This document shows positions 54,320-64,000 of a DNA stretch of 64,000 bases, one piece after another. The stretch lies in NCBI GenBank assembly GCA_021292165.1, contig CM037879.1, forward strand, positions 22,551,817 to 22,615,816, written 5' to 3'. Source of the stretch: Shinisaurus crocodilurus (Eukaryota > Chordata > Lepidosauria > Squamata > Shinisauridae). Under the pieces are notes generated by a model. That model did no database searches and was not told the origin of the DNA. It was given only the letters and a program-made list of their open reading frames with translations. A program made the translations under genes and the position numbers. Each line of letters starts with the position of its first letter. Position 1 is the stretch's first letter.

Positions 54320-54685
54320 AGCTCAGTATATGAACATCGAATTGGTAATAACCACGGATGGCCTTCTCCTTGTCCCTTCAGCCAGAGCAGCTAGACTGGT
54401 GGGGACGAGGAAGAGGGCCTTTTCTGTGGCGGCCCCCGTACTGTGGAACTCTCTCCCGAGTGACCTCCGCCATGCCCCCTCTCTGATGAGCTTCCGTCGC
54501 TCATTAAAAACCTGGTTGTTCAGGCGGGAATATGGGGTGGGTTAAGATTTTAAAATTTTTATATTGTTTTAATGTATTTTATTGCATTTATGTATTTTAT
54601 TCTGTGTACATCGCCCAGGGTGGCCAGTTGCCGGCCAGATGGGCGATAAATAAATATTAATAATAAATAATAAATAAATAAACTA
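54320..54685 (+). mobile_element. L2 LINE 3' end
   Basis: The ORF2 C-terminus reads AFSVAAPVLWNSLPSDLRHA and SFRRSLKTWLFRREYGVG before the stop at 54545. The 3' UTR has CATCGCCCAGGGTGGCC and GGGCGATAAATAAATATTAA, then AATAA units. Confidence 0.88.
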
Positions 54686-55555
54686 AACTACAGACTCCTA
54701 AATTTTTAGGTGTCAGGAAAAGGCCATAGGGCTGGTATTTCCTGTGATGGAGCTAGGTAATTTTTTACCCTGGACTTAATCGTCTTACAGGGCCACCCCC
54801 CAGCTGCCCATGTGAATTACTTCAGCTGTGAAGCACGCAACTAACATTTCTCTTTTCTCCCCCCACACCCCGACGCTGCCATTCCATGCTTTACATCTGC
54901 TTCTGCATTCCTGATATGTATTAGCCAATTCCTCCAGGGGGGTCGAGCTTAGAGGTCAAGACCTGCCCCCTGGAAGAACCCAAGAAGGCTCCACAGGCAG
55001 GATGTGGAACCACCGCAGGTCGGAGGTTCCGCATCCCTCCCTGCAGTAAGTAATTCAGCCCCCTGACTGGATGGGAAGGGATCATGTGACACATTCCCAC
55101 TGTACATATCAGCCTTCTGGGCCATGCTCATTCCTTCAGTCTGAACATTGCGAAGACTCCTCTTTGTTGTTCTCGTCACTGCGAAACCTGCCTTGCCTTG
55201 CCTTTCATTGGCCTGGCTTATCATCTGGGAGTGGAGTTTGCCATGCGGAACAGCAATGGCTCTTGTGGCTATAATGCAAAAGGAGAGATGAGAGAAGGTT
55301 GGGACAGGCTGCTTTTCCCTGACATCTAGTCCTCTATGTGGAGGAAATGCTTTTTTGTGGAGGAGCATTTAGTCATGCAAGCCTCCAGCTTGCAGTCTGA
55401 AGTGACACAAACCAGACACAGATTCACCACCACAGCGAGTACTGGGCCTTAGCCTACACGAGTCCATAGGATACATGACTTTGACTGGTACGATGTTACC
55501 AATATGGGGAGATGGCTGAGCATAGAATGACAGAGTTGGAGAAGTCCATTTAGAC

Positions 55556-55695
55556 CAGCCTTCCTCAACTTTAAGCCCTCTAGATGTTTTACACTATACT
55601 CCAATATGTATAAGCCCCACCCAACATAGACAATGGTCAGGGTGATGGGGGTTGTAGTTCAAAACATCTGGAGGCTACCAGATTGAGGAAAGCTG
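55556..55695. mobile_element. hAT-type foldback MITE, diverged
   Basis: CAGCCTTCCTCAACTTTAAG and AGATTGAGGAAAGCTG ends, arms with AAAACATCTGGAGGCTACC. Confidence 0.6.
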
Positions 55696-56260
55696 GTGTA
55701 GTAGGGCATATAGTCCAACCTCTGGCTCGATGCAGGACAGCTAGAGATGGAACATCCCCAAAAGATGGCTGCTCAGCTTTTGCTTGAAGACTACCAGCAA
55801 AGGAGACCCTACCTCCAACACTGGTCACTGCTTCTATTCTCAGACTGCTGTTACTGTTAAGATGCTTCTCCTAATGTTCAACTGAAGTCAACCTTCCCAT
55901 AACTTTAGCCCACTAGATCTAGTTCTACCCTCTGGGGCAGCACAGAACAGGTCTTTGCCATCTTCTGTTTGACAGTCCTTCAGTATTTGAAGAGTGCTCT
56001 CATATCCACCTGCAGTCCTCTTCTCCAGGCTAAATATACCCAGTTCTGCTAACCCAGCCTTCCCTGACCTGGTGCCCTCCAGATGTTTTGGACTACATCT
56101 CCCAGCATCCCCAACCATTGGAACATGCTGGCTGGGGCTGATGGGAGTTGAAGTCCAAAACATCTGGAGGGCACCAGGTTAGGGAAGGCTGTTCGAACCT
56201 TTCCTTATAGGACTTGTTTTCCACACACTTAACCATCTTCATTAAGGAAGCAATGAATAT
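55696..56260 (-). mobile_element. CR1/L3-like LINE fragment, interrupted
   Basis: In inverse it shows CR1-like text (for example around GTTCTACCCTCTGGGGCAGC and CAGGCTAAATATACCCAGTT). A hAT MITE interrupts it at 56055-56191. Confidence 0.65.
56055..56191. mobile_element. hAT foldback MITE (CAGCCTTCCCCAACC family), nested in LINE
   Basis: CAGCCTTCCCTGACCTGGTG at the left, inverse at the right; flanks TGCTAACC and TTCGAACC agree at 5 of 8. Confidence 0.75.
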
Positions 56261-56799
56261 GCTTCTTACAATATCCTGAAAGATCCCCCTAAAATGGATG
56301 CCTTTTAATTACGTTGTGTGTGTTGTTATAGCATTCTGTTTCTTCCCTCACCCACCCACCCACCAACCCAATTCTTTTATAAACTGCTTTGAGGGTCTTC
56401 TTCAGTGGGAAAATGGTCTATATATTTAAATAGAAATAAAATATAAAATGAGAAATCGGCAGCGGCCCTTTGACATTCCAGAATGCTCATGAAATAGCAA
56501 CACAGTAACATTTATATGCAGCGCCGGCGTCAAGGGTAGGCATGGCTGGGCACCTGCCGAGGGCCCACAAACAAGAGTCTCCAGACTTGCTCCTCCTCTT
56601 CACCATTTCAACCTGTTTCTTCACCTGCTTCTCGCTCTGGCCCAGACAAGGGTGGTGGTGAGAAGGAAGCGCAGTAGATGCCACGGCCTACTTGCCCACT
56701 GGCTCTCTGTCAAGCAAGCAAGGAAGGAAGTGATAGCAATGATGAGAAAGAGAATGAGGAGGAAGCGCAGCTGGAGACAATGGTGGTGAGAGGGCAGAC

Positions 56800-56800
<1 letters not shown>

Positions 56801-56843
<43 letters not shown>
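56801..56843. repeat. (GT)n(GA)n microsatellite
   Basis: GT units followed by GA units. Confidence 0.9.
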
Positions 56844-56847
<4 letters not shown>

Positions 56848-57072
56848 TACCAAATCAGCAAATACTGTATTCAGCAAAACTGAAATGCCACATGTCCAAA
56901 AAGGCTTAATAATTAACTAGAATTTTGCTTGAACTTTGCCTGTGCAGAACTGTACAATTTATCTGTATTGTTCAGGGCTGCTTGAAGGTTTGCAGCCAAC
57001 GCTGCCCAGGTTTAAATGGCAAACTACAACCATGGTGCGGAGAATGGTTTCAGCGCAGTAAAAACCAACATA

Positions 57073-57334
57073 CAGTAATACCTTGGATTGCTAGCATAAT
57101 TCGTTCCAGAACCGTGCTTGTAATCCAAAACACTCTTATATCAAAGCGAGTCTCTGGCGGGCGTGAGCGGGGCTGATTTCAGCCCGCTACGCCTGCTCGA
57201 GGCGAGCAGTTACATTCCTACACTACTTGTCTTGCAAGGCCTTGCTCATTTATCAAGTCAAATTTTTTTAAAAAAATTGGCTTGTCTTGCAAAACGCTCT
57301 CAGACCAAGTTACTTGCAATCCAAGGTATTACTG
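57073..57334 (-). mobile_element. Tigger-like MITE, third copy, inverted
   Basis: Starts CAGTAATACCTTGGATTGC and ends AATCCAAGGTATTACTG, flanked by TA. It is oriented opposite to 58206-58455, about 870 bp away, and is more diverged in the middle. Confidence 0.85.
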
Positions 57335-57649
57335 TAGGTCATGCAAGCATAAATTCAGCAAGTCTCAAACAGTGAAAGACCTGCAAAGGAATGATAATAA
57401 TTTGGATACACAGGCCCCATTTCTAGCATGGGCGGACGAAAAAGAGCGATCACTAAATGGTCAGATCCTGTATGAATGCACATGAATGTTGAAAAATAAT
57501 AGAAGAAAAGAGACGAGAAAGAAACAGAAAATATTTTTTTAAAATACGTCCATGGCAGAATTAATAGTTCATTGTCTGAGCTTAAGGGTGGGGAGATTCC
57601 ATTTGCAAAACAGAAGCAAAGCCTCCCCATAAGGTAGTATATTATAATA

Positions 57650-58200
57650 CTAGCAAATGGGCCTGGCTTCACACGGGTTGGAATAGTCCTTAGTCTGATA
57701 CTGCAAAGCCTTCAAGCACACGTACCAGCTGTCAAGAGTTGGATACATTGTGCTCAGCCTGCCTGATTGTAGGCATGCCCACTGGCATCCCTAGGCATGG
57801 CTCCTGCCATGGTAAACCCCTAATTTAGTCCCCTAAGCGAGGGGCCTGTCCACTCCTTCTCCTGAGGAAGGCCTTACAGCGGGGGGGGGGGGGGCAACTG
57901 TATAACTGCCCCATGGCCTACTAATCTCCCCTGACTTCAAGTTGTACGGACTGCAAAGCCACACACTGGTTAGGGAAGTCTTCCCCCGGTGGTTGAAAAT
58001 GTTACTACAGGCTTCAACCACATCAACACATTTAAATTAATTTAAATCAATGAATGCACTATAAAAACAAAATAACCCTGGGGTGCATACCCCAAGGGTC
58101 CTGTTAGTATGCCTGCCAAGTTTAAGATGTCCAGTTTTTACAGTCTTGGTGTTGTGGTGCTGACGGATGGACAGACAGACAGGCGCAGCCTCTTATATTA
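57650..58200. mobile_element. Unclassified repeat-like stretch
   Basis: It begins near ATAATACTAGCAAATGGGCC and ends near GGACAGACAGACAGGCGCAG and TTATATTATTATA. Such endings look like a mobile element, but I cannot name a family. A run of about 14 G lies at 57880-57893. Confidence 0.35.
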
Positions 58201-58205
58201 TTATA

Positions 58206-58455
58206 CAGTAATACCTTGGATTACAAGTAACTTGGTTTGAGAGCGTTTTGCAAGACAAGCAAATTTTTAAATATTTATTTAATTTTTTTTAACTTGAAAT
58301 ACAAGCGACGTCTTGCAAGACAAGTACTGTAGTGCGGCTTAAATTAAAAATCTCTGTACAAATATTTTTTGGGGGATTTCGTTTTGATATAAGAGTGTTT
58401 TGGATTACAAGCATGTTTCCGGAACGAATTATGCTCTCAATCCAAGGCATGACTG
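58206..58455 (+). mobile_element. Tigger-like MITE, second copy
   Basis: 250 bp, TA on both sides, about 95% identical by eye to 23336-23585. Confidence 0.88.
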
Positions 58456-58583
58456 TAGATATGATATATTCTAACAAGATGCAATAGGAAAACTGGTTTC
58501 GAAAATCTTCCTGAACTTTCATGCTAATTCAGTGAAACAAAGGATCTATTTGAAAAATGCACATATTCACTACTTCTTAGGAA

Positions 58584-58650
58584 GAACATAGGAAGCTGCC
58601 TTATGCAAAGTCAAACCATTGGTCCATCTAGCTCAGTACGGTCTACATTG
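58584..58650 (-). mobile_element. tRNA-SINE / CR1 tail fragment
   Basis: GAACATAGGAAGCTGCCTTA and GTCCATCTAGCTCAGTACGG are the inverse of the SINE tail. Confidence 0.7.
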
Positions 58651-58651
58651 G

Positions 58652-59770
58652 TCCAGTTCGCCTGTCACAACAACCCACCCTGAGAATAAGCTACAGAGGG
58701 TGGGTTGTTCATGAAACAACCAATGGTGGGCCCGATAGATGATCAGGCTCGCTGTGGGTTGTCATCCCCTCCTTCCCCCTCATTCCTCCTGTGGGTATCC
58801 CAGGGGACCCTGCAGCAGGGCCCATCTTGTCTGCCCTGCCCACCACAATTGCAAGCCCTTTTGCACTTGCCATGGCTTCCCCCCACCTTTCACCCATTTT
58901 TTTCTTTTTTCGGAGATCACGAAATGCAATCTCCGATTTGACAGCTAGTGACAGCTGCTTCAAAGTTCCCATGCAGCACATTGGAGGGGCTGCCACTGAT
59001 TCATCACCCCTTCTTTATTATTATTTTTTGTGCCCCAAATGTGCGCAATTCCCCCCCCTTAATCGGACTCGCACAAGTGCAACAGGCATTCCTCATGGGC
59101 ATTGACCCAGAGAGGCTGTCAAGAACTTTATTTTTGAGTTTGGTTTCTCCTGACAGCTGTCAAAAGCCAAGCTGTCAAGAGAAACCAAAGCCAGAAATGA
59201 TCTTTACTCATGGCAAGATCTTCAAGGGGTTAGCCACCCCTTTTACAGGAGCTGTCAGTTTTGGTCAAGAGAAACCAAACTCAAAAATAAACCTCTTGGC
59301 AGCCTCTCTAGGTCAATACCCACGAGGGGGGGTTCCTGCTGCACTTTGAAAGCAGGAACCCCTCTGGACATTGCCCAGCCAAGGCATGCCATTTCAGACC
59401 CGCGAACATGCACAAGTTTGCACTTGTGCAAGTCTGATTAGGAATAAAAAATGTGTGCGCATTTGGGGTGCAATTTTTTTTAAAAAAAAACAAGGGGTGA
59501 TGAACCAGTGACAGACCCTCCAATGTGGCACTTTGAAGGGGCTGTCACCACCTGTCAAACTGGAGATTGTTTTTCGTTATCTCCAGGGGGGGTGGGGAAA
59601 AGGGGGGGAGATGCAGCGAGTGCAAAAGGGTTCACCATCGCAGTTGGGAGTCAGTGGCGGTCTCCCCAAAGTGCCACTTAGGCACTTATGGGGAGAGTGG
59701 CAAGGGTTTTTGCCACTCTTGCCAAGAGGCTCACTCACCACTTTCTGGTACCCATGATGGGGTTGTTCGC
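58652..59770. mobile_element. Long foldback element (about 1.1 kb)
   Basis: About 58896-59170 is matched in inverse by about 59250-59600: CAAAGTTCCCATGCAGCACATTGG with CCAATGTGGCACTTTG, GTGCCCCAAATGTGCGC with GCGCATTTGGGGTGC, and TTTTTGAGTTTGGTTTCTC with GAGAAACCAAACTCAAAAA. The outer left end (CCAGTTCGCCTGTCACAAC) resembles the termini of the GGGTTCAGACAAC group. No transposase seen. Confidence 0.65.
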
Positions 59771-59772
59771 TT

Positions 59773-59956
59773 GGGTTCAGACAACAGAGCAACCCATCGT
59801 AGGTACAACAACCCCTAGTACAAGCCATGGGTTGTCAGGGAGGCTGGTTGCCCACAAACAAGTCACCCTGCGGGAAATGATCCAGATTTCCATGACACAA
59901 CAACCCACTGTGGCTTGTGTCACCCACGAAGGGTTGTTGTGTCATGCGAACCCAGT
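59773..59956. mobile_element. DNA MITE (GGGTTCAGACAAC ends)
   Basis: TGGGTTCAGACAACAGAGC at the left and TTGTTGTGTCATGCGAACCCA at the right are loose inverses; AACAACCC words are repeated inside. Confidence 0.55.
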
Positions 59957-59974
59957 CACTGAGTGGCAATGACT

Positions 59975-60090
59975 CTCCAGGGTTTCAAACAGGAGACTTT
60001 CCTAGACCTGCCTGGAGATGCCAAGAATTCAAGCTGGGACAGACCTTCTGCATGTAAAGCATCTATTTCTGAGCTACAGCCTGGGCTTAG
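59975..60090 (-). mobile_element. tRNA-derived SINE fragment, old
   Basis: GGAGATGCCAAGAATTCAAGC and CTTCTGCATGTAAAGCATC followed by GAGCTACAGCC are a degraded inverse of the tRNA-SINE head. Confidence 0.55.
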
Positions 60091-60589
60091 AAACTTAATA
60101 ATCTAACACTCTTTGCTAAGTGATGTACTGGTCTCTCCATGCGTTAACCCATAAAAGGTAATATTTTTGTAGCAGAACTGCAGGCAGGCAGGACACTGCC
60201 CTCTAGCTTAGTCTCCTTCCATAAAGTAAACAGAAATGCCTGCCCTCAAATACAACAACATTAGCAAGGGGTCTAGCACTAAAAATGATGGACAAAAAAT
60301 AGAGCGCACTATAAATTTTAACTACAGTTGATTAGTTGATTGTCTTGATCCTAACAGATTTATTAACCAATTTAAATACCCATTATATTCTACAGAAATG
60401 CGAGGCTGTGTGCACTCCATCGTTTTTTAGAAAGCACCATGTAAGTGCAGAATCTGGTACAGTGCTCAACTTACGGGGAGAAAGTGAGGAGCCCGTTAAT
60501 GAAATCTACAAGCTCCATCCCCCGACACCACCCACCCCAATTTTAGCCAGTCATGCTTCTCCCCACAGCCTTCTAAAAACAGCACCTAA

Positions 60590-60678
60590 CAGTATAGTCA
60601 AACATGTCTACTCAGCCCCATTCAATTCTATGGAACTTACTCCTCCAGGTAAATTTGTATATAGGACTGCAACCTAAG
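60590..60678. mobile_element. 80-bp palindromic repeat (CAATCCTATGCA family)
   Basis: CATGTCTACTCAGCCCCATTC and CTTACTCCTCCAGGTAAATT with ATAGGACTGCAACCTAA. Confidence 0.55.
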
Positions 60679-60807
60679 GGAGCCATCACAAAAGGTGAGG
60701 GGGGATGGGGGATGGCAAGTTGCTTGAATGCTGAAACCTACTCGATGCAGGTTTCAGAATTCAAAGAATGCCAGAGAATTCCAAAGAATAATTTTAAAGA
60801 AATTTAT

Positions 60808-60985
60808 TGATTATTATTATTATTATTATTATTATTATTGTTACAATACAAATTTATATTGTGCTCTACACCAGAGCGCAGTACAATATACAAAATAACT
60901 CAAACAATAATCATTACAATAATAATAATAATAATAATTATTATTATTATTATTATTAGCAGCACCACCACCACCACCACCATCA
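60808..60985. repeat. Cluster of trinucleotide microsatellites
   Basis: (ATT)n at 60810-60840, (AAT)n then (ATT)n at 60918-60957, and (CAC)n at 60961-60985. Between them AATACAAATTTATATTGTGC and GCGCAGTACAATATACAAAA form an inverted pair. Confidence 0.9.
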
Positions 60986-61471
60986 CCACCTTTTATTTTG
61001 GTACATAAAACACACACAAAGAAAAATAAAACAAACACTAAAGATTTAAAATAAACTCCAATAGTCACTCTTCCCTTCGTCACCCAGAGCCTAACCCCCC
61101 CATTCCCCCCCTTTTACCTCACTTCCATGTCAATGAGCTCACCTGTCCCATCCACTTCCAAGCGGAATGCCAAATTTAGGGGAAATTTTGATAATACTTA
61201 TTCACTAATTATTCACCAATTAACAGAAGAACAGGTTTTTTTTTAAAAAGAGAGGAAAGCATGGGGAGAAAAATCATGGTTCTGACGATAGGCTTGAAGG
61301 TGTATGGTCAATGATGGCTACAGTCTTAGAGAGATCTTCTCCTCTTATAATACCAGAACCCGGCATCATCTAATGAAGCTGAATGTTGGGAGATTTAGGA
61401 CAAGTGCAAAGTTAAAATAAGGAATTTGCTTATTTGGCTCTAATTTGACTCAGCAAGAGGTCTGTCTACAT

Positions 61472-61889
61472 CAGGGGTGTTGAACCAGAATGGGGGAGGC
61501 AATGGCCCCCCACTAGGCCCTCTGTGGGCTGGATTATGTCAGTGGGCATGGCCCCACATCCCCCACCACACCCATTTTGCCTTTCTCTGTGCCTTCCCCC
61601 AGCACAGAAAAAGGGACTCAACCGGTGCTGGGAGTGGCTCAGTCCCTGACTTCATGCATCCAAGGGGACACCATGTGAAGCCGCTTGCCTGGCTCTGGGA
61701 AGAGTGGCCACTTCTCCCAGTGCCAGCTGAGTCCCCCACCACATGCATCCCTACTGTTATCTCAGATTTTGGATCAGAAACAACAGTTGGGATTCCTCCA
61801 GGGGGCAAAGGAGGCTCCGTGGGCCAGGTGCAGAACCTCCGAGTCCACAGACGGGATTAGGCCCATGGGCCAGAGATTCCACATGCCTG
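61472..61889 (+). mobile_element. hAT-type MITE (CAGGGGTGTTGAACC family)
   Basis: Starts CAGGGGTGTTGAACCAGAA and ends CCACATGCCTG. Flanks GTCTACAT and GTCTATGC share the first five bases. Confidence 0.7.
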
Positions 61890-61929
61890 GTCTATGCCAT
61901 TTGTTTCCAAATTTACTCATTATAAATGA

Positions 61930-62168
61930 GCCAGTATGGAAGGTGGTTAGAGTGTTGGACTGGGACTCAGGAGATCCGTGTTCTAGTCCCCACTCAGCCA
62001 TGAAGCTCACTGGGTGACTTTGGGCCAGTCACTGACTCTCAGCCTAACCTACCTCACAGGGTTGTTGTGAGGATAAAATGGAGTGGAGGAGGACCCTGTA
62101 AGCCGCCTTGGGTTCCTTGCAGGAAAAAAGGCGGGATATACATCTAATAAATAATTAAATAAATATAA
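61930..62168 (+). mobile_element. MIR-like SINE
   Basis: Head GGTGGTTAGAGTGTTGG, B box TGTTCTAGTCC, core CCTACCTCACAGGGTTGTTG, tail CAAGGAACCC-type inverse ending AATAAATAATTAAATAAATA. Confidence 0.85.
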
Positions 62169-62544
62169 GGTGACCCTCTCTGATCTTTAATTAAGGTGGC
62201 AAAAGGCCTTCTGTTAAACAGTCCCTTCCTTTCTCAACATTCAAAGAGTTGCCCAACAGGATCAGGAACTTTCAAACAAGTTTACTAAAGGGTGCTTGTC
62301 TGGTGAATAGAAGCACTTTCTTTTCCTCAGCTAGCAATTTTTCAATAATGGAAATTTGACAACAAAGGAAATTATAATTAAAAAAAAAAAAACTTTAAAA
62401 ATTAATGACATCTCAGGAGCACAGAGATTCTCCATTACCTCTAGTCCCACAAAAGAAAGGAAAGCCCTTAGAAATCAAATGTTTTCACATTACTTTATGG
62501 GTTTACCGAGCAAATCCAAGCACATGTCCCCTAATACCCTATAG

Positions 62545-62680
62545 CAGGGCTCTCCGACCTTGGGTCCCCAGATGTTGCTGGACTACAGCTCCCAGTATAC
62601 CCAGCCAGCATGGCTAATGGCAAGGGATTCTGGGAGCTGTAGTCCAGCAACATCTGGGGACCCAAGGTTGGAGAGCCCTG
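62545..62680. mobile_element. hAT foldback MITE, 136 bp (CAGGGCTCTCC family)
   Basis: Palindromic end to end; both flanks CCCTATAG, an exact 8-bp target duplication. Confidence 0.95.
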
Positions 62681-63194
62681 CCCTATAGGATCATAAGTGG
62701 AAGACCTTTATACTGCTGTTTCGAACATGATGAATGTTCAGAATAATTACTGGTTGCATATTTGTAAAGATCTCTAGAGTACCATCCGTAGGTATAGGTA
62801 AGAAAACATTTCACAGCCTTCCACTCCTAAGTCACAGGCTTCTCCTTCTAGCATTAAATGCAAGCATTGCTCTGTCTATCCAAATAGGATCCCTGAGCAC
62901 TACTCTTCCTTTGCATTCTGGGGTGGCAGATGCAACAGAGGTGCTTCCACACTAGCCTCTCTCTCTGGTATGAGCAGTTTCTTCACTCATTTATTCCTGA
63001 GAATTCAGAATCTCCCAAACAGTTTCTCCCAGATGTCTTCTTAATGTTTTTAAAGTGGCAGTTTGTAGTACTGTAATTTTTGGAGCTTCTGTTACAACTG
63101 TAGTGAGAAATGGCTTACTGTGACTATCTCATCTGGTTTGGAGATGTGGCTGCCCCTCTGTCACTAGGTATTCTGCTCAGGAATTCTTGGCGTT

Positions 63195-63410
63195 GAAACT
63201 GTAGGGGTCCCCTTGCTCCCATTCTAAAAGGTTGAGATGCCTTTTCTAAGGCTTAGTTAGTGTTAGTAAGAGCTTTAAGCTAAAATATGCTGGTATTTGT
63301 GGGTGCAACCCTTTTGCCCTTAGCCCGCCCATCACTGGAATGTGGCCCTCGGAGAGCTTCTCTGAAATTGAATTTGGCCTTCAGGCTAAAAAGAGGTTGA
63401 ACACCCCTAG
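63195..63410 (-). mobile_element. hAT-type MITE (CAGGGGTGTTGAACC family), partial
   Basis: It ends AGAGGTTGAACACCCCTAG, the inverse of the family start. The interior GCTAAAATATGCTGGTAT is also found, inverted, at 7880-7900. The other end is missing. Confidence 0.65.
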
Positions 63411-63532
63411 CTTACAGTTTCAAGGCAAAATGAGGTGAAGTTGGCTGGGATTAAGGGGGGAGGGGAGTCCTGCCAGTGTCGTCATGTTCAAAGTTAAAAT
63501 ATGCAGCACCTGCCGCTGACTTCACTCTAGCG

Positions 63533-63667
63533 CAGTGTTCTCCAACCTTGGGTCCCCAGATGTTTTTGGCCTACAACTCCCAGCATGCCCCAGCCAGCTA
63601 TGCTGGCTGGGGCATGCTAGGAGTTGTAGGCCAAAAACATCTGGGGGCCCAAGGTTGGAGAACACTG
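63533..63667. mobile_element. hAT foldback MITE, 135 bp (CAGTGTTCTCC family)
   Basis: Palindromic end to end. Flanks CTCTAGCG and CTAGCGCT overlap in CTAGCG, so the target duplication is present but slightly altered. Confidence 0.9.
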
Positions 63668-64000
63668 CTAGCGCTAGCACATTGGTTTAAAGGAAAAAGT
63701 GAACTTGACAAGGCTTTCCTCTCCTCAGTGTTGCAGGCAGACCAGCTACAGTTTCAGGAACATGCAGGCACAAGACAAAACTGACAAAACTATTGTCAGT
63801 TTCGCCATTACTGTATTTTTAACTTTCCTTTCAGCTGAGCCAAAAAAACCCCAGTTAAACTCTTACTGGCAAGTTCCCCTAATAACTGCAACGCGCAGGG
63901 GACCCTAGTTAAAAGGAGAGTGACACTCCCCATTCCTGGAACAGCAGCAATGGTAGGGATGGAGACTCCTTATCAAGGGTGCCAAACAGTGATCCTTCAG

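Noticed and set aside
53656..64000. MERTK exon 1 and promoter
   Set aside because: I found no minus-strand ATG with a hydrophobic signal peptide ending in a phase-1 donor and no CpG island here; intron 1 probably continues past the end.

Overview
The window is vertebrate nuclear DNA, and repeat content points to a squamate reptile (lizard or snake lineage; this is inference). It is packed with CR1-like and L2-like LINE 3' ends, MIR-like and other Pol III SINEs, very many short palindromic hAT-type MITEs, Tigger-like MITEs, and microsatellites. There is no operon structure, CRISPR array, or complete tRNA or rRNA gene.

One gene accounts for all convincing coding sequence: MERTK, the TAM-family receptor tyrosine kinase, on the minus strand. 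Fourteen consecutive exons, numbered 2 to 15 by the human gene, run from 53655 down to 2324. All have GT-AG boundaries and compatible phases, and together they give an open frame of 2,039 nt (679 complete codons, counted here from the first complete codon of exon 2). In order they encode the N-terminal region and Ig1 (exons 2-3), Ig2 (4-5), fibronectin III-1 (6-7), fibronectin III-2 (8-9), the transmembrane helix (10), the juxtamembrane segment (11) and the start of the kinase N-lobe through the hinge (12-15). Exon 1 (signal peptide, promoter) was not found and should lie beyond 64000. Exons 16-19 (catalytic loop, activation loop, C-lobe, tail) should lie before position 1. The gene looks functional: no stops or frameshifts, and the P-loop, the VAVK lysine and the alpha-C glutamate are present.

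Region by region: 1-2323 is part of intron 15, with paired repeats, a hAT foldback and a CR1 fragment. 2324-8643 holds exons 15-11. 8644-14890 is intron 10 with a MIR-like SINE and a CR1 3' end. 14891-19264 holds exons 10 and 9, separated by a 5'-truncated LINE with reverse transcriptase. 19265-27613 is intron 8, with a stack of nested hAT elements. 27614-29106 holds exons 8 and 7. 29107-38533 is intron 6. 38534-53655 holds exons 6 to 2. 53656-64000 is part of intron 1 and is nearly all repeats.

The points most worth following up are: a 5S rRNA-derived SINE with a CR1 tail, present in two copies with its likely partner LINE in the same window; a (GAT)n tract starting at +7 of the exon 6 donor, which would encode about 18 Asp if the intron were retained; 135-136 bp hAT foldbacks that are palindromic end to end, several with exact 8-bp target duplications; a three-layer nested insertion; and a GC- and CpG-rich element with perfect 15-bp inverted ends.
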